From Streptomyces sp. NBC_01723 (lineage in GTDB: Bacteria > Actinomycetota > Actinomycetes > Streptomycetales > Streptomycetaceae): DNA of 64,000 nucleotides. Made by a program: the position numbers and the translations under genes. Below the pieces are notes generated by a model. The model was not told where the DNA came from and did not search any database. It saw nothing but the letters and a program-made list of their open reading frames with translations. The DNA lies in NCBI RefSeq assembly GCF_036246005.1, contig NZ_CP109171.1, positions 1,290,001-1,354,000 of the forward strand. Direction: 5' to 3'. Shown here piece after piece: positions 1-8,227 of this stretch (positions are counted from its first letter, which is position 1; each line of letters starts with the position of its first letter).

Positions 1-1044
1 GAGGGCACGGTCGTGGCCGTCGACGGGAGCACCGGGCAGATCTTCGTGAACCCCGACGCAGAGAAGAAGGAGCGGCTGGCGTCGGAGGCGGCCGAGCGCA
101 AGGCGGCGCTGGCCGCCGCGACCGGCCCGGGTGCGACGTCGGACGGGCACAAGGTGCCGCTGCTCGCGAACATCGGTGGTCCCGCCGACGTACCGGCGGC
201 GGTGGAGGCCGGGGCGGAGGGCGTCGGTCTCTTCCGTACCGAGTTCCTCTTCCTCGACGACAGCAAGAACGCGCCGACGGAGGAGAAGCAGGTCTCCGCC
301 TACCGGCAGGTGCTGGAGGCGTTCCCCGAGGGCCGGGTCGTCGTGCGGGTGCTGGACGCCGGCGCGGACAAGCCGCTGGACTTCCTGACCCCGGGCGACG
401 AACCGAACCCGGCGCTGGGTGTGCGGGGTCTGCGGACGCTGCTGGACCACCCGGACGTGCTGCGGACGCAGCTGACGGCGCTGGCGAAGGCCGCGGAGGG
501 TCTGCCGGTCTACCTCGAGGTCATGGCGCCGATGGTGGCGGACCGGGCCGACGCCAAGGCGTTCGCGGACGCCTGCCGCGAGGCCGGGCTGCGGGCGAAG
601 TTCGGCGCGATGGTGGAGATCCCGTCGGCCGCGCTGCGTGCGCGCTCGGTCCTCCAGGAGGTCGAGTTCCTGTCGCTGGGCACCAACGACCTCGCGCAGT
701 ACACCTTCGCCGCCGACCGTCAGGTGGGTGCGGTGTCCCGGCTGCAGGACCCGTGGCAGCCTGCGCTGCTCGACCTGGTCGCGCTGTCCGCCGAGGCGGC
801 GAAGGCCGAGGGCAAGAGCTGCGGCGTGTGCGGTGAGGCCGCGGCGGATCCGCTGCTGGCGTGTGTGCTGACGGGTCTGGGTGTCACCTCCCTCTCCATG
901 GGTGCGGCGTCGCTGCCGTACGTGCGGGCGACGCTGGCGAAGTTCACGCTGGCGCAGTGCGAGCGGGCCGCCGCGGCCGCCCGGGCGGCGGAGAGCGCCG
1001 AGGAGGCGCGCAACGCGGCTCAGGCGGTGCTGTCCGGCGAGTAG
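1..1044 (+). CDS. ptsI: Phosphoenolpyruvate-protein phosphotransferase (PTS enzyme I), 3' part
   Basis: The frame is open from the first base, so the gene starts outside the window; 347 C-terminal residues are present. They form the PEP-binding TIM barrel of enzyme I, which transfers phosphate from PEP to HPr in the cytoplasm. Visible signatures are GLFRTEFLFLDD, LDAGADKPLDF followed by NPALGVRGLR, EIPSAALRA, LSLGTNDLAQYTFAADR, and CGVCGEAAADP, which holds the catalytic Cys of the family. The N-terminal half with the phospho-His is not visible. The gene ends before a long hairpin and converges on the next gene. Family assignment is secure. Confidence 0.96.
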   Translation, partial: EGTVVAVDGSTGQIFVNPDAEKKERLASEAAERKAALAAATGPGATSDGHKVPLLANIGGPADVPAAVEAGAEGVGLFRTEFLFLDDSKNAPTEEKQVSAYRQVLEAFPEGRVVVRVLDAGADKPLDFLTPGDEPNPALGVRGLRTLLDHPDVLRTQLTALAKAAEGLPVYLEVMAPMVADRADAKAFADACREAGLRAKFGAMVEIPSAALRARSVLQEVEFLSLGTNDLAQYTFAADRQVGAVSRLQDPWQPALLDLVALSAEAAKAEGKSCGVCGEAAADPLLACVLTGLGVTSLSMGAASLPYVRATLAKFTLAQCERAAAAARAAESAEEARNAAQAVLSGE

Positions 1045-1076
1045 GGCCGGGCGGGGCCGCGGCTGTCGCTGTGTAC

Positions 1077-1106
1077 GGGGCGTTCCACCTCCGGGTGGGG
1101 CGCCCC
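1077..1106. terminator. Bidirectional hairpin between converging genes
   Basis: GGGGCGTTCCACC pairs with GGTGGGGCGCCCC over 13 positions (two G-T pairs) around a 4-base loop. It lies between the stop of ptsI and the stop of the converging gene. No T-run follows, which is common in Streptomyces. Confidence 0.65.
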
Positions 1107-1113
1107 GCGGTCG

Positions 1114-2004
1114 TCAGTGGTGGTGTCCCGGGGGCAGGTGGTCGTCTCCGAGGTCGGGCGGGGCGCAGTAGTCGACGTTGGACTCCGGGGAGATGAGGTC
1201 GCCGTTCTCGACGTCGGTGCAGTACGCGTCGAAGATCTCGCCGGCGGTGAGGGGTTCGAGGCCGTATCCGCGCAGTCGCCAGCCGTGGATGCGGTCGGGG
1301 CCGCTCGCCGGGCTGATGCGCATGACGAGTCCGCCGGGGCTGTGGGTGGCCAGGCCGAGGGCGAGGACGCTGGTGAATTCGAGGGCCTCGGCCTCGTCGA
1401 GGTGCGGGGTGCCGTCGATCTCCTCGTCGGCGTGCAGGACGGAGACGAGGTCTTCCGGGGATCCCGAGACGCTGCACACCAGGTGCCGGTTGCCCGGTGG
1501 GGCCGTGCGCAGGACCTGGAGCAGGAGGCGCGAGGCCCGGGTGAAGGCGGCTCGGCCGAGATCTTCGCCGCAGGTGGAGCACGCGCCGAGGCGGGCGAGC
1601 AGGGTGGAGGCGTACTCCCAGGTGGCCTGGCGGACGGCCTCGTCGACCAGGGCCGGCAGCAGGTCGGTGAGGGGCTGGCCCTCGTACGGGACGGTGGGTC
1701 CGTTGGTGGCGAGTTCGGCGGTGAAGCGGGTCCGGCTGGCGGGGGCGTCGGGGTCGAGGCCCGCCGTGGTGCAGTAGTCGGCGTACTCCTCCGGGTCGAA
1801 GAGGGCGATCGTGGTGTGGGTGCCCTCTGCGGCTCGTGCCCTCAGGAGGGCTTCGACCTGGCGGAGATAGGCGGCGTGGTCGTGGAAGGTGAAGCTGCGG
1901 TAGCGCCGCATGGCGCGGAAGTCGTGTTCGTCGGTGAGCAGTCCGATGGTGCCCGCGATTTCGCGGCGCAGGACGCGTCGCATGGTCTGGTCGGTGTGCG
2001 CCAT
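1114..2004 (-). CDS. Conserved hypothetical protein (296 aa)
   Basis: Not recognised beyond a streptomycete hypothetical. The ATG at 2004 (MAHTDQTMRRVLRRE) is preferred over a GTG further upstream because a purine-rich AGGGGGAAAC precedes it. The protein is soluble and acidic with no signal peptide or membrane segment. A CSTCG pair of cysteines lies near the middle and the C-terminus ends in three histidines (GHHH); either could bind metal, but nothing more can be said. It lies 121 bp downstream of the acetoacetyl-CoA synthetase gene on the same strand, perhaps as a weak operon partner. Confidence 0.75.
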   Translation of the reverse strand: MAHTDQTMRRVLRREIAGTIGLLTDEHDFRAMRRYRSFTFHDHAAYLRQVEALLRARAAEGTHTTIALFDPEEYADYCTTAGLDPDAPASRTRFTAELATNGPTVPYEGQPLTDLLPALVDEAVRQATWEYASTLLARLGACSTCGEDLGRAAFTRASRLLLQVLRTAPPGNRHLVCSVSGSPEDLVSVLHADEEIDGTPHLDEAEALEFTSVLALGLATHSPGGLVMRISPASGPDRIHGWRLRGYGLEPLTAGEIFDAYCTDVENGDLISPESNVDYCAPPDLGDDHLPPGHHH

Positions 2005-2061
2005 GTTTCCCCCTGTGCACGGTCGATCAATGCTCACTCACAGTAATCGGCGGCACTGACA

Positions 2062-2097
2062 ACGGCGTCGGGCGGGCGCGGGCCGGCCGGGCGCCGT
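2062..2097 (-). terminator. Possible hairpin after acetoacetyl-CoA synthetase gene
   Basis: ACGGCG at 2062 and CGCCGT at 2092 enclose a very GC-rich self-complementary stretch just past the stop of the synthetase gene. The structure is ambiguous and there is no T-run. Confidence 0.3.
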
Positions 2098-2125
2098 CGA
2101 GGCGGCCGGCCGGTCGAGTGCCTGG

Positions 2126-4102
2126 TCAGGAGCGTTTGCGGGCCAGGTCCTCGTAGAAGTGGAGCAGGTCGAGGTTGTCGATGGAGCCGGGGTTGACGGC
2201 CTTGTCCAGGGGGGTGCCCTGGAGGAGGCGCTTGACCGGTACCTCGATGCGTTTGCCGGTCAGCGTGTGCGGGATGCCGGGTACCTCGATGACCTCGTCG
2301 GGGACGTGGCGCGGGGAGAGCTGTTCGCGGATGGTCCGTTTGATGCGGTCGAGCAGGGGCTCGTCGAGGGTGGCTCCTGGGGCGAGGTGCACGAACAGGG
2401 GCATCCAGTAGCCGCCGTCCGGCTGTTCGATGCCGATGACGAGGGATTCCCTGATCTCGGGGAGTCGTTCGACGGCTTCGTAGATGTCGGCGGAGCCCAT
2501 GCGGACGCCCTGCCGGTTGAGGGTCGAGTCGGAGCGGCCGTGGATGACGACGGAGCCGCGTGAGGTGAGGGTGATCCAGTCCCCGTGCCGCCAGACGCCG
2601 GGGTAGGTGTCGAAGTAGCTGTCGTGGTAGCGGCTGCCGTCGGGGTCGTTCCAGAAGCGGATCGGCATCGACGGCATGGGGTTGGTGACGACCAGCTCGC
2701 CGACCTCGTCGGTGAGGGGGTTGCCCTGGGGGTCCCAGGCCTGGAGGTCGGTGCCCAGGCCCGGGGCCTGGAGTTCGCCGATGTACACGGGAAGGGTGGG
2801 GACCGCGCCCGCGAAGCAGGAGCACACGTCGGTGCCGCCGCTGACGGAGGCGATCCACAGGTCCGCGCCGCTCTCGGCGAACTCGTCGTGCAGCCAGCGG
2901 AAGCCGTCAGGCGGGAGCGGGGAGCCGGTGGTGGCGACGCACTGGACGCGGGAGAGGTCCAGGTCGCGGGCCGGGTGGACGTCGGCCTTGCGGCAGGCCA
3001 TGACGTAGGCGGCGGAGGTGCCGAAGAGGGTGGCGCCGGTGCGTTCGGCGATGCGCCACTGGGCGTCCGTCGCCGGGAATCCGGGGCTGCCGTCGTAGAG
3101 GACGATCGTCGTCCCGGTGAGCAGGCCGGAGACGAGGAAGTTCCACATCATCCAGCCGGTCGACGTGTACCAGAAGAAGCGGTCCTCGGGGCCGAGGTCG
3201 CAGTGCAGCCCGAGCTGTTTGAGGTGTTCGACCAGGATGCCGCCCTGGGACTGGACGATGGCCTTGGGCAGGCCGGTGGTGCCGGAGGAGTACAGCACCC
3301 ACAGGGGGTGGTCGAAGGGCACCTGTTCGTAGACGGGTTCCGTGTCCGCGCCCGTCAGGGTGCCCCAGTCGAGCGCTCCCTCGGGGGCCTCGGTGCCGAG
3401 GAGCGGGATGTGGACCACGGCGCGCAGGGTGGGCAGTTCGCGGCGGAGTTCGGCGACGGTGTCGCGGCGGTCGTGTTCCTTGCCGCCGTAGCGGTAGCCG
3501 TCGACGGTGAACAGGACGACGGGCTCGACCTGCTGGAAGCGGTCCAGGACACTGCGGGCGCCGAAGTCGGGGGCGCAGGAGGTCCAGACACCGCCGACGG
3601 CCGCGGTGGCGAGGAGGGCGACCACGGCCTGGGGGATGTTCGGGAGGTAGCCGCTGACGCGGTCCCCGGGGCGGACGCCGAGGGCCCGCAGTTCGGCGGC
3701 GAGCGAGCCGACCTGGCGGCGCAGCTCGCCCCAGGTGACGGGGACGGTCTCGTGGGTCTCGTCGACGTGGAGGAGGGCCGGTTCGTCCGCGCGGGTGGCC
3801 GCGGCGCGCAGGGCGTGCTCGGCGTAGTTGAGGGTGGCGCCGGGGAACCACTGGGCTCCGGGCATCACGCGGTCGGCCAGTACGTGCGCGTAGGGGGTCG
3901 AGAAGCGGACGTCGAACCACTCCGTGACGGCTTTCCAGAAGGTTTCCGGCTCGTTCACGGACCAGCGGTGCAGTGCGGGGTAGCCGCCGTCGGCGGGGGC
4001 GTCGTGGTGGTCGGACGCCCAGGTCTGGAACCTGGTGATCCGCGCCTGGGCGACGCGCTGGGGGTCTGGCTGCCAGAGCGGCTGGGGGGTGACGGTCGAC
4101 AT
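2126..4102 (-). CDS. Acetoacetate--CoA ligase
   Basis: A 658-residue ANL-superfamily adenylating enzyme that converts acetoacetate, ATP and CoA to acetoacetyl-CoA. The AMP-binding motif LYSSGTTGLPKAIVQSQGG, the PMPSMPIRFWNDPDG stretch, the GVWRHGDW motif and the C-terminal lid TLTGKRIEVPVKRLL are all present. The NPGSIDNLDLL tail and overall length fit the acetoacetyl-CoA rather than the acetyl-CoA synthetase branch. The start is the ATG of MSTVTPQPLWQPD, preceded by GGGAGCC; the frame stays open far upstream without protein-like sequence. It is divergent from the GH31 gene across 212 bp. Confidence 0.93.
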   Translation of the reverse strand: MSTVTPQPLWQPDPQRVAQARITRFQTWASDHHDAPADGGYPALHRWSVNEPETFWKAVTEWFDVRFSTPYAHVLADRVMPGAQWFPGATLNYAEHALRAAATRADEPALLHVDETHETVPVTWGELRRQVGSLAAELRALGVRPGDRVSGYLPNIPQAVVALLATAAVGGVWTSCAPDFGARSVLDRFQQVEPVVLFTVDGYRYGGKEHDRRDTVAELRRELPTLRAVVHIPLLGTEAPEGALDWGTLTGADTEPVYEQVPFDHPLWVLYSSGTTGLPKAIVQSQGGILVEHLKQLGLHCDLGPEDRFFWYTSTGWMMWNFLVSGLLTGTTIVLYDGSPGFPATDAQWRIAERTGATLFGTSAAYVMACRKADVHPARDLDLSRVQCVATTGSPLPPDGFRWLHDEFAESGADLWIASVSGGTDVCSCFAGAVPTLPVYIGELQAPGLGTDLQAWDPQGNPLTDEVGELVVTNPMPSMPIRFWNDPDGSRYHDSYFDTYPGVWRHGDWITLTSRGSVVIHGRSDSTLNRQGVRMGSADIYEAVERLPEIRESLVIGIEQPDGGYWMPLFVHLAPGATLDEPLLDRIKRTIREQLSPRHVPDEVIEVPGIPHTLTGKRIEVPVKRLLQGTPLDKAVNPGSIDNLDLLHFYEDLARKRS

Positions 4103-4314
4103 GGGCGGCTCCCGGACTGTGCGCGTCGTGTGCGTCCTCCGCGCACGGGCTGGGGTGTGCGCGTGACGCAGCTGACACGGACGATGCCATGTGATCGACT
4201 TCCGCACCAGGGCGTGCCCCACATAGTCGGTGTCGTGAAGATGTGGTCCCGTCACGGGTGAACGGCAGTTGAACGACGCCCCTGGGCGCGCTCGTCGATG
4301 GCAGGGTGAGCAGC
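4103..4314. promoter_or_regulatory. Divergent promoter region, acetoacetyl-CoA synthetase / GH31 gene
   Basis: A 212-bp gap separates two divergent starts, so both promoters must lie here. No confident -10/-35 pair or palindrome was found. Confidence 0.4.
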
Positions 4315-6693
4315 ATGGACGGTCGTGACCTGGTGCGTTCGATGAAGACGTTCGGTTCGGCGGGGGCGGCGCAGGGGTTGCGTAGCGTGCGGGTGGCGTG
4401 GCGCCGGAGGCGGGCCGATGCCGCGGGACTGCCGCCGCGGGGTGCGGAGCGGGCGAGGGTGCCGGGCCCGATGCGGGAGGTGGAGCCCGGACCGGGGGGC
4501 GGGGTGATCCGGTTCGGCCGCTCGGAACTGCGCATCCTCGTCGCCGTGAACGGGGCGGTCTTCTGGGGCTGGGACGGGGCGGGTCCGGAGCCGTCGTACG
4601 CGTTGGCGGGCCGTTGTCCTGAGCCGGATCCGCGGGCGGTGCTGGAGCCGGACAAGGACGGCGGCCGGCGGGTGGTCGCGGAGCGGGCCACGGTGGCGGT
4701 GTCCCGGCACGGAGCCGTCGAGGTGCGGACCCCGGGGGGCGTGGTGCTGCGGCGTGAGCTGCCGCCGCGCTGGTGGGAGCCGGCCGACGGCGGGCCGGCG
4801 CGCTGGACTCAGCGGTCGGAGGTGGCGGCGGACGCCCGGTTCTTCGGGCTCGGCGGGCGGTCCGCGGGGCCCCGGCTGCGAGAGGGCACGTACCGGCTGT
4901 GGAACACCGACTCGGGCCTGCCCTCCGTAGCGGGCGCGGACCCATTGTCCGTCACGATGCCGGTGCAGTTGGTGGTGGCCGACGCCGGGACGCATCTGGT
5001 CTTCCACGACAGCACGTGGGACGGCACGGTGGACCTGCGGGAGGGCGCGGAGGGGGCGGGCTCCGGGCACGACCGGCCGGGGCGGAGCGTGCTGCGGATG
5101 GACGGCGGTCCGCTGCGGTGCTGGGTGATGGTGGGTACGCCCGCGCGTGTGCTGCTCGCCTGGGCCTCGCTGACCGGGGCGCCCGCGTTGCCGCCGTCAT
5201 GGGCGCTGGGTCACCATCACGCACTGTGGGGATCCGGTGACGAGGAGGAGGTCCGGCGGGTCGTCACCGGCTACCAGGAGCGTGATCTGCCGCTGGACGC
5301 GGTGCACCTGGGCATCGGTCATGCGGATGCCCACCAGGTGTTCACCGTGGACGAGGAGCGGTTTCCCAAGCTGCCGGTCCTCGCCGAGGAGCTGCGGCGG
5401 GACGGGATCCGGCTGGTGTCGGTCGTCGAGCCGGCGGTGCCCGCCGTGCCCGGCAACCCGGTGTACGACGGTGGGACGCGCGAGGACGTGTTCGTCCGGG
5501 AGGCCTCCGGGCCGGTCGTGCGGGGTGTGGCACGGGCCGGGGACGTGGTCTTCCCGGATTTCACCCACGCGCGTGCGCGCGAGTGGTGGGGCGAACGCTA
5601 CGAGGAGCGGCTGGGGCAGGGGTTCGCCGGTGTGTGGCACGACCTGAACGCGCCCACGTCGTTCGCCGCCTTCGGGGAGCCGACGCTGCCGCGCTCCGCC
5701 CGACATTGGCTGGAGGGCGGGGGCGGTGACCACCGGGAGGCGCACAACGTCTACGGCCTGTGCATGGCCCGCGCCGCGTACGAGGGGCTGCGGGCCCTGG
5801 TGCCCGGCGAGCGGCCGTTCGTCGTCTCGCGCTCCGGGTGGGCCGGGCTTCAGCGGTACGGCGGCACGTGGTCGGGGGACGTGGCCACGGGCTGGCCGGG
5901 GCTGCGGGCGTCGCTGGCGTCGGTGCTGGGTCTCGGGCTGTGCGGGGTGCCGTACGCGGGGCCGGACGTGGGCGGGACCGACGGGAGTCCGTCGCCGGAG
6001 CTGTATCTGCGGTGGTTCCAGCTGGCGGCCCACCTGCCGTTGTTCCGCACCCACGGAGGGCCTCGGGCGGGGCGCAGGGAGCCGTGGGAGTTCGGGGCCG
6101 AGGTGCTGGAGTACGCGCGCGTGGCGCTCGCCGAGCGGCGTCGGCTGCTGCCGTACTTCGTGACGCTGGCGCATCTGGCCCGGCGTACGGGTGCGCCGTA
6201 CGTGCGTCCGCTGTGGTGGTCGTCGCCGGAGGAGCGGGCGTTGCGGGACTGCGAGGACGCGTTCCTGCTGGGTGACTGTCTGCTGGTGGCGCCGGTGCTC
6301 GATCCGGGTGCGGACCGGCGCGCGGTGCGGTTGCCGCGGGGGTGGTGGTACGACGTGGTGACGGAGCGGGCGTACGAGGGGCCGGCGCAGGTGCTCGTGG
6401 AGGCTCCGTTGGCGCGGATCCCGGTGTTCGCGCGCGCGGGAGCGGTGGTTCCGGTGCGCGGGGAGGACGGGGCGCCGGAGTTGGAGGTGTGGGCGCCCGC
6501 GCGGGGGCGGACCGGCGGTGGGCTGGTCGTGCGGGACGCGGGCGACGGGTGGGTGGAACCGGAGATCGAGCGCTACGTGTCGCGCTGGGAGGATGAGCGG
6601 GTGATCGTGCGACGCGAGGGCGGGGACGGGGCCGGGGAGCCGCTCTGTCCTGTGCGTGTGCGAGGGCGGGCCGAGCGCCCGGCTCAGAGGTAG
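4315..6693 (+). CDS. Glycoside hydrolase family 31 (alpha-glucosidase-type)
   Basis: A 792-residue cytoplasmic GH31 enzyme, predicted to release alpha-linked glucose or xylose from oligosaccharides. An N-terminal beta-sandwich is followed by the catalytic barrel. GVWHDLNAPTSF corresponds to the GH31 nucleophile motif (Asp of WHDLN), though the usual WxDMNE reads WHDLNAP. RSGWAGLQRYGGTWSGD matches the acid/base region. No signal peptide is seen. The ATG at 4315 follows AGGGTGAG at good spacing; an in-frame GTG at 4306 is an alternative. The 3' end overlaps the converging NUDIX gene by 10 bp. Substrate cannot be read from sequence. Confidence 0.88.
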   Translation: MDGRDLVRSMKTFGSAGAAQGLRSVRVAWRRRRADAAGLPPRGAERARVPGPMREVEPGPGGGVIRFGRSELRILVAVNGAVFWGWDGAGPEPSYALAGRCPEPDPRAVLEPDKDGGRRVVAERATVAVSRHGAVEVRTPGGVVLRRELPPRWWEPADGGPARWTQRSEVAADARFFGLGGRSAGPRLREGTYRLWNTDSGLPSVAGADPLSVTMPVQLVVADAGTHLVFHDSTWDGTVDLREGAEGAGSGHDRPGRSVLRMDGGPLRCWVMVGTPARVLLAWASLTGAPALPPSWALGHHHALWGSGDEEEVRRVVTGYQERDLPLDAVHLGIGHADAHQVFTVDEERFPKLPVLAEELRRDGIRLVSVVEPAVPAVPGNPVYDGGTREDVFVREASGPVVRGVARAGDVVFPDFTHARAREWWGERYEERLGQGFAGVWHDLNAPTSFAAFGEPTLPRSARHWLEGGGGDHREAHNVYGLCMARAAYEGLRALVPGERPFVVSRSGWAGLQRYGGTWSGDVATGWPGLRASLASVLGLGLCGVPYAGPDVGGTDGSPSPELYLRWFQLAAHLPLFRTHGGPRAGRREPWEFGAEVLEYARVALAERRRLLPYFVTLAHLARRTGAPYVRPLWWSSPEERALRDCEDAFLLGDCLLVAPVLDPGADRRAVRLPRGWWYDVVTERAYEGPAQVLVEAPLARIPVFARAGAVVPVRGEDGAPELEVWAPARGRTGGGLVVRDAGDGWVEPEIERYVSRWEDERVIVRREGGDGAGEPLCPVRVRGRAERPAQR

Positions 6694-7220
6694 CGGCCCT
6701 CGAACCAGGACCGTACGGCCCTGGTGTGGAGCGGGAAGGCGAGCTCATCCGACCGGCGCAGGAGGTGCCAGCCCTCTGTCTCGTCGGTGGCGTGGGAGGC
6801 GGGGAGGCTCTCGGCCGGACGCTCGGGAAGGGAGCCGAAGAGCAGCAGGTGGCCGTCGGGCGAGCTCATGGCGTCGGCGAGCCGTACGTCGTGGCTCGCC
6901 GCGTCGATGCCGGTCTCCTCCTTGAGTTCGCGGACGACGGCCTGCCGCCAGTCCTCCCGGTCGTCGATGTAGCCGCCGGGCAGGGCGACGCCCCCGCGCG
7001 CGGGGGCCACGGTGCGAGTGATGACCACCAGGGCGGTGCCCTGCGTGTCGTACACGGGCTGGAGGGCCACCGCGACCGGCAGTGGGTTGCGGTAGGCCAC
7101 GGTGCCGCAGGCGGGGCAAGTGCGGGGCCAGCCGGAGACGCCCTCTCCGTAGGGCGTGCCGCAGCTCGAACAGTGCGAATTCGGCGCGGAGTTGGGAACG
7201 GAGGTTTGAGTTTCGGACAC
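6684..7220 (-). CDS. NUDIX hydrolase with N-terminal zinc ribbon
   Basis: 178 residues. An N-terminal zinc ribbon (Cys17, Cys20, Cys35, Cys38; CSSC and CPAC) precedes the NUDIX fold. The NUDIX box GGYIDDREDWRQAVVRELKEETGI spans about residues 82-105 and keeps the REx2EE core. This zinc-ribbon layout occurs in NADH pyrophosphatase-type and related nucleoside-diphosphate hydrolases; the actual substrate is unknown. The start is a GTG with no strong ribosome binding site, so a slightly later start is possible. It converges on and overlaps the GH31 gene. Confidence 0.88.
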   Translation of the reverse strand: MSETQTSVPNSAPNSHCSSCGTPYGEGVSGWPRTCPACGTVAYRNPLPVAVALQPVYDTQGTALVVITRTVAPARGGVALPGGYIDDREDWRQAVVRELKEETGIDAASHDVRLADAMSSPDGHLLLFGSLPERPAESLPASHATDETEGWHLLRRSDELAFPLHTRAVRSWFEGRYL

Positions 7221-7268
7221 GCGGCGGACTGTATCCGATTCGCGGAGCGGGCGGCTCCGGCAGCCCGT

Positions 7269-8078
7269 TCAGCGGCGGCCGGCGAGGGACCTGGTGGAGA
7301 CCGGGAAGTCGAAGTAGGTGTCCGGGTAGGGCTCGGGCTTGTACGTGAAGTGCCACCACTCCTCGGGGAGGTTTACCAGGCCGACGTCCTCCAAGGTGTC
7401 CTTGAGCAGGAGGCGGTTGGCGCGCTGGGTGCCCTGGACGCGGGGGTCGAGGGTGTGGGAGCGGGTGTCGAAGCAGTCGTATCCGGTGCCCATGTCGACG
7501 GAGTTGTCGGGGAAGCGTTCGCCCTGCGGAGCGAAGCACGGCACCAGGGGCTGTCCGGGACGGTACGGCGGGGTGGGCTTCGCCGGGAGCCGTACGATCG
7601 TCAGGTCCATGGTCGAGCCCCGGCTGTGGCCGGACTTCTCCGCGATGTAGCCGTCGTCGAAGAGGCGGGTCTTGTCGACCTCCGGGTAGAACTCGGCCTT
7701 CATGGCCTGGTCGTCGAGGTCCTCGGCCCAGCGGACGAAGTGGTCGACGGCGCGCTGCGGCCGGTAGCAGTCGTACACCTTCAGGGAGTAGCCCTGGCGC
7801 AGCAGCCGGGTCTGCGCCTGGTGGAGGGCCTTGGCCGCGGGGCGGGTGAGGATGCACAGCGGTTGCCGGTAGCCGTCGATCGGTTCGCCGACGAAGTTGT
7901 GCGGGGTGACGTAGCGGATCTCCTGGATGATCGTCGGATCGACGCTTCTCAGCGCCACGAAGTTCTCCGGGGCCCTCGGTTCGGGCCTGGCCTGCGCGGT
8001 GGCGGGTACCGCCGTGACGGCGAGCAGGGCGGCGAAGGCGGGGGCCAGAGCGCGCAGCGCGGTCGAGAGTCGTGTCAT
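7269..8078 (-). CDS. D-alanyl-D-alanine dipeptidase (VanX family, M15D), secreted
   Basis: 269 residues. An N-terminal Sec signal peptide with probable cleavage after AQA (about residue 30) indicates export. The VanX zinc site is complete: His151 and Asp158 in SGHSRGSTMDLTI, and Glu240 with His243 in PEEWWHFTY. The family hydrolyses D-Ala-D-Ala; exported members are more likely to recycle peptidoglycan fragments than to give vancomycin resistance, and no vanHA or vanRS genes are nearby. AGGGA precedes the ATG. It is divergent from the EAL/GGDEF gene. Confidence 0.9.
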   Translation of the reverse strand: MTRLSTALRALAPAFAALLAVTAVPATAQARPEPRAPENFVALRSVDPTIIQEIRYVTPHNFVGEPIDGYRQPLCILTRPAAKALHQAQTRLLRQGYSLKVYDCYRPQRAVDHFVRWAEDLDDQAMKAEFYPEVDKTRLFDDGYIAEKSGHSRGSTMDLTIVRLPAKPTPPYRPGQPLVPCFAPQGERFPDNSVDMGTGYDCFDTRSHTLDPRVQGTQRANRLLLKDTLEDVGLVNLPEEWWHFTYKPEPYPDTYFDFPVSTRSLAGRR

Positions 8079-8227
8079 GTTCCCTGCATCTATCAGGACC
8101 GACTCCCGTGAGGGAAGGGGGCGGCCCGGCGACTCACCGCGCGTGTGCGGTGCCGGTGAGCCGGAATCCCGCGTGAACGTCTCATGAACTGGGCCCGCGT
8201 GGGTGCCGGCGGCGCGATCCTGCTCCC

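Noticed and set aside
2585..4261. A 558-codon frame antisense to acetoacetyl-CoA synthetase
   Set aside because: Composition is that of a complement of a high-GC gene; the minus-strand protein is unmistakable.
7269..8078. Vancomycin resistance locus based on the VanX-like gene
   Set aside because: The protein has a signal peptide and there are no vanH, vanA, vanR or vanS genes nearby; a peptidoglycan-recycling role is more likely.
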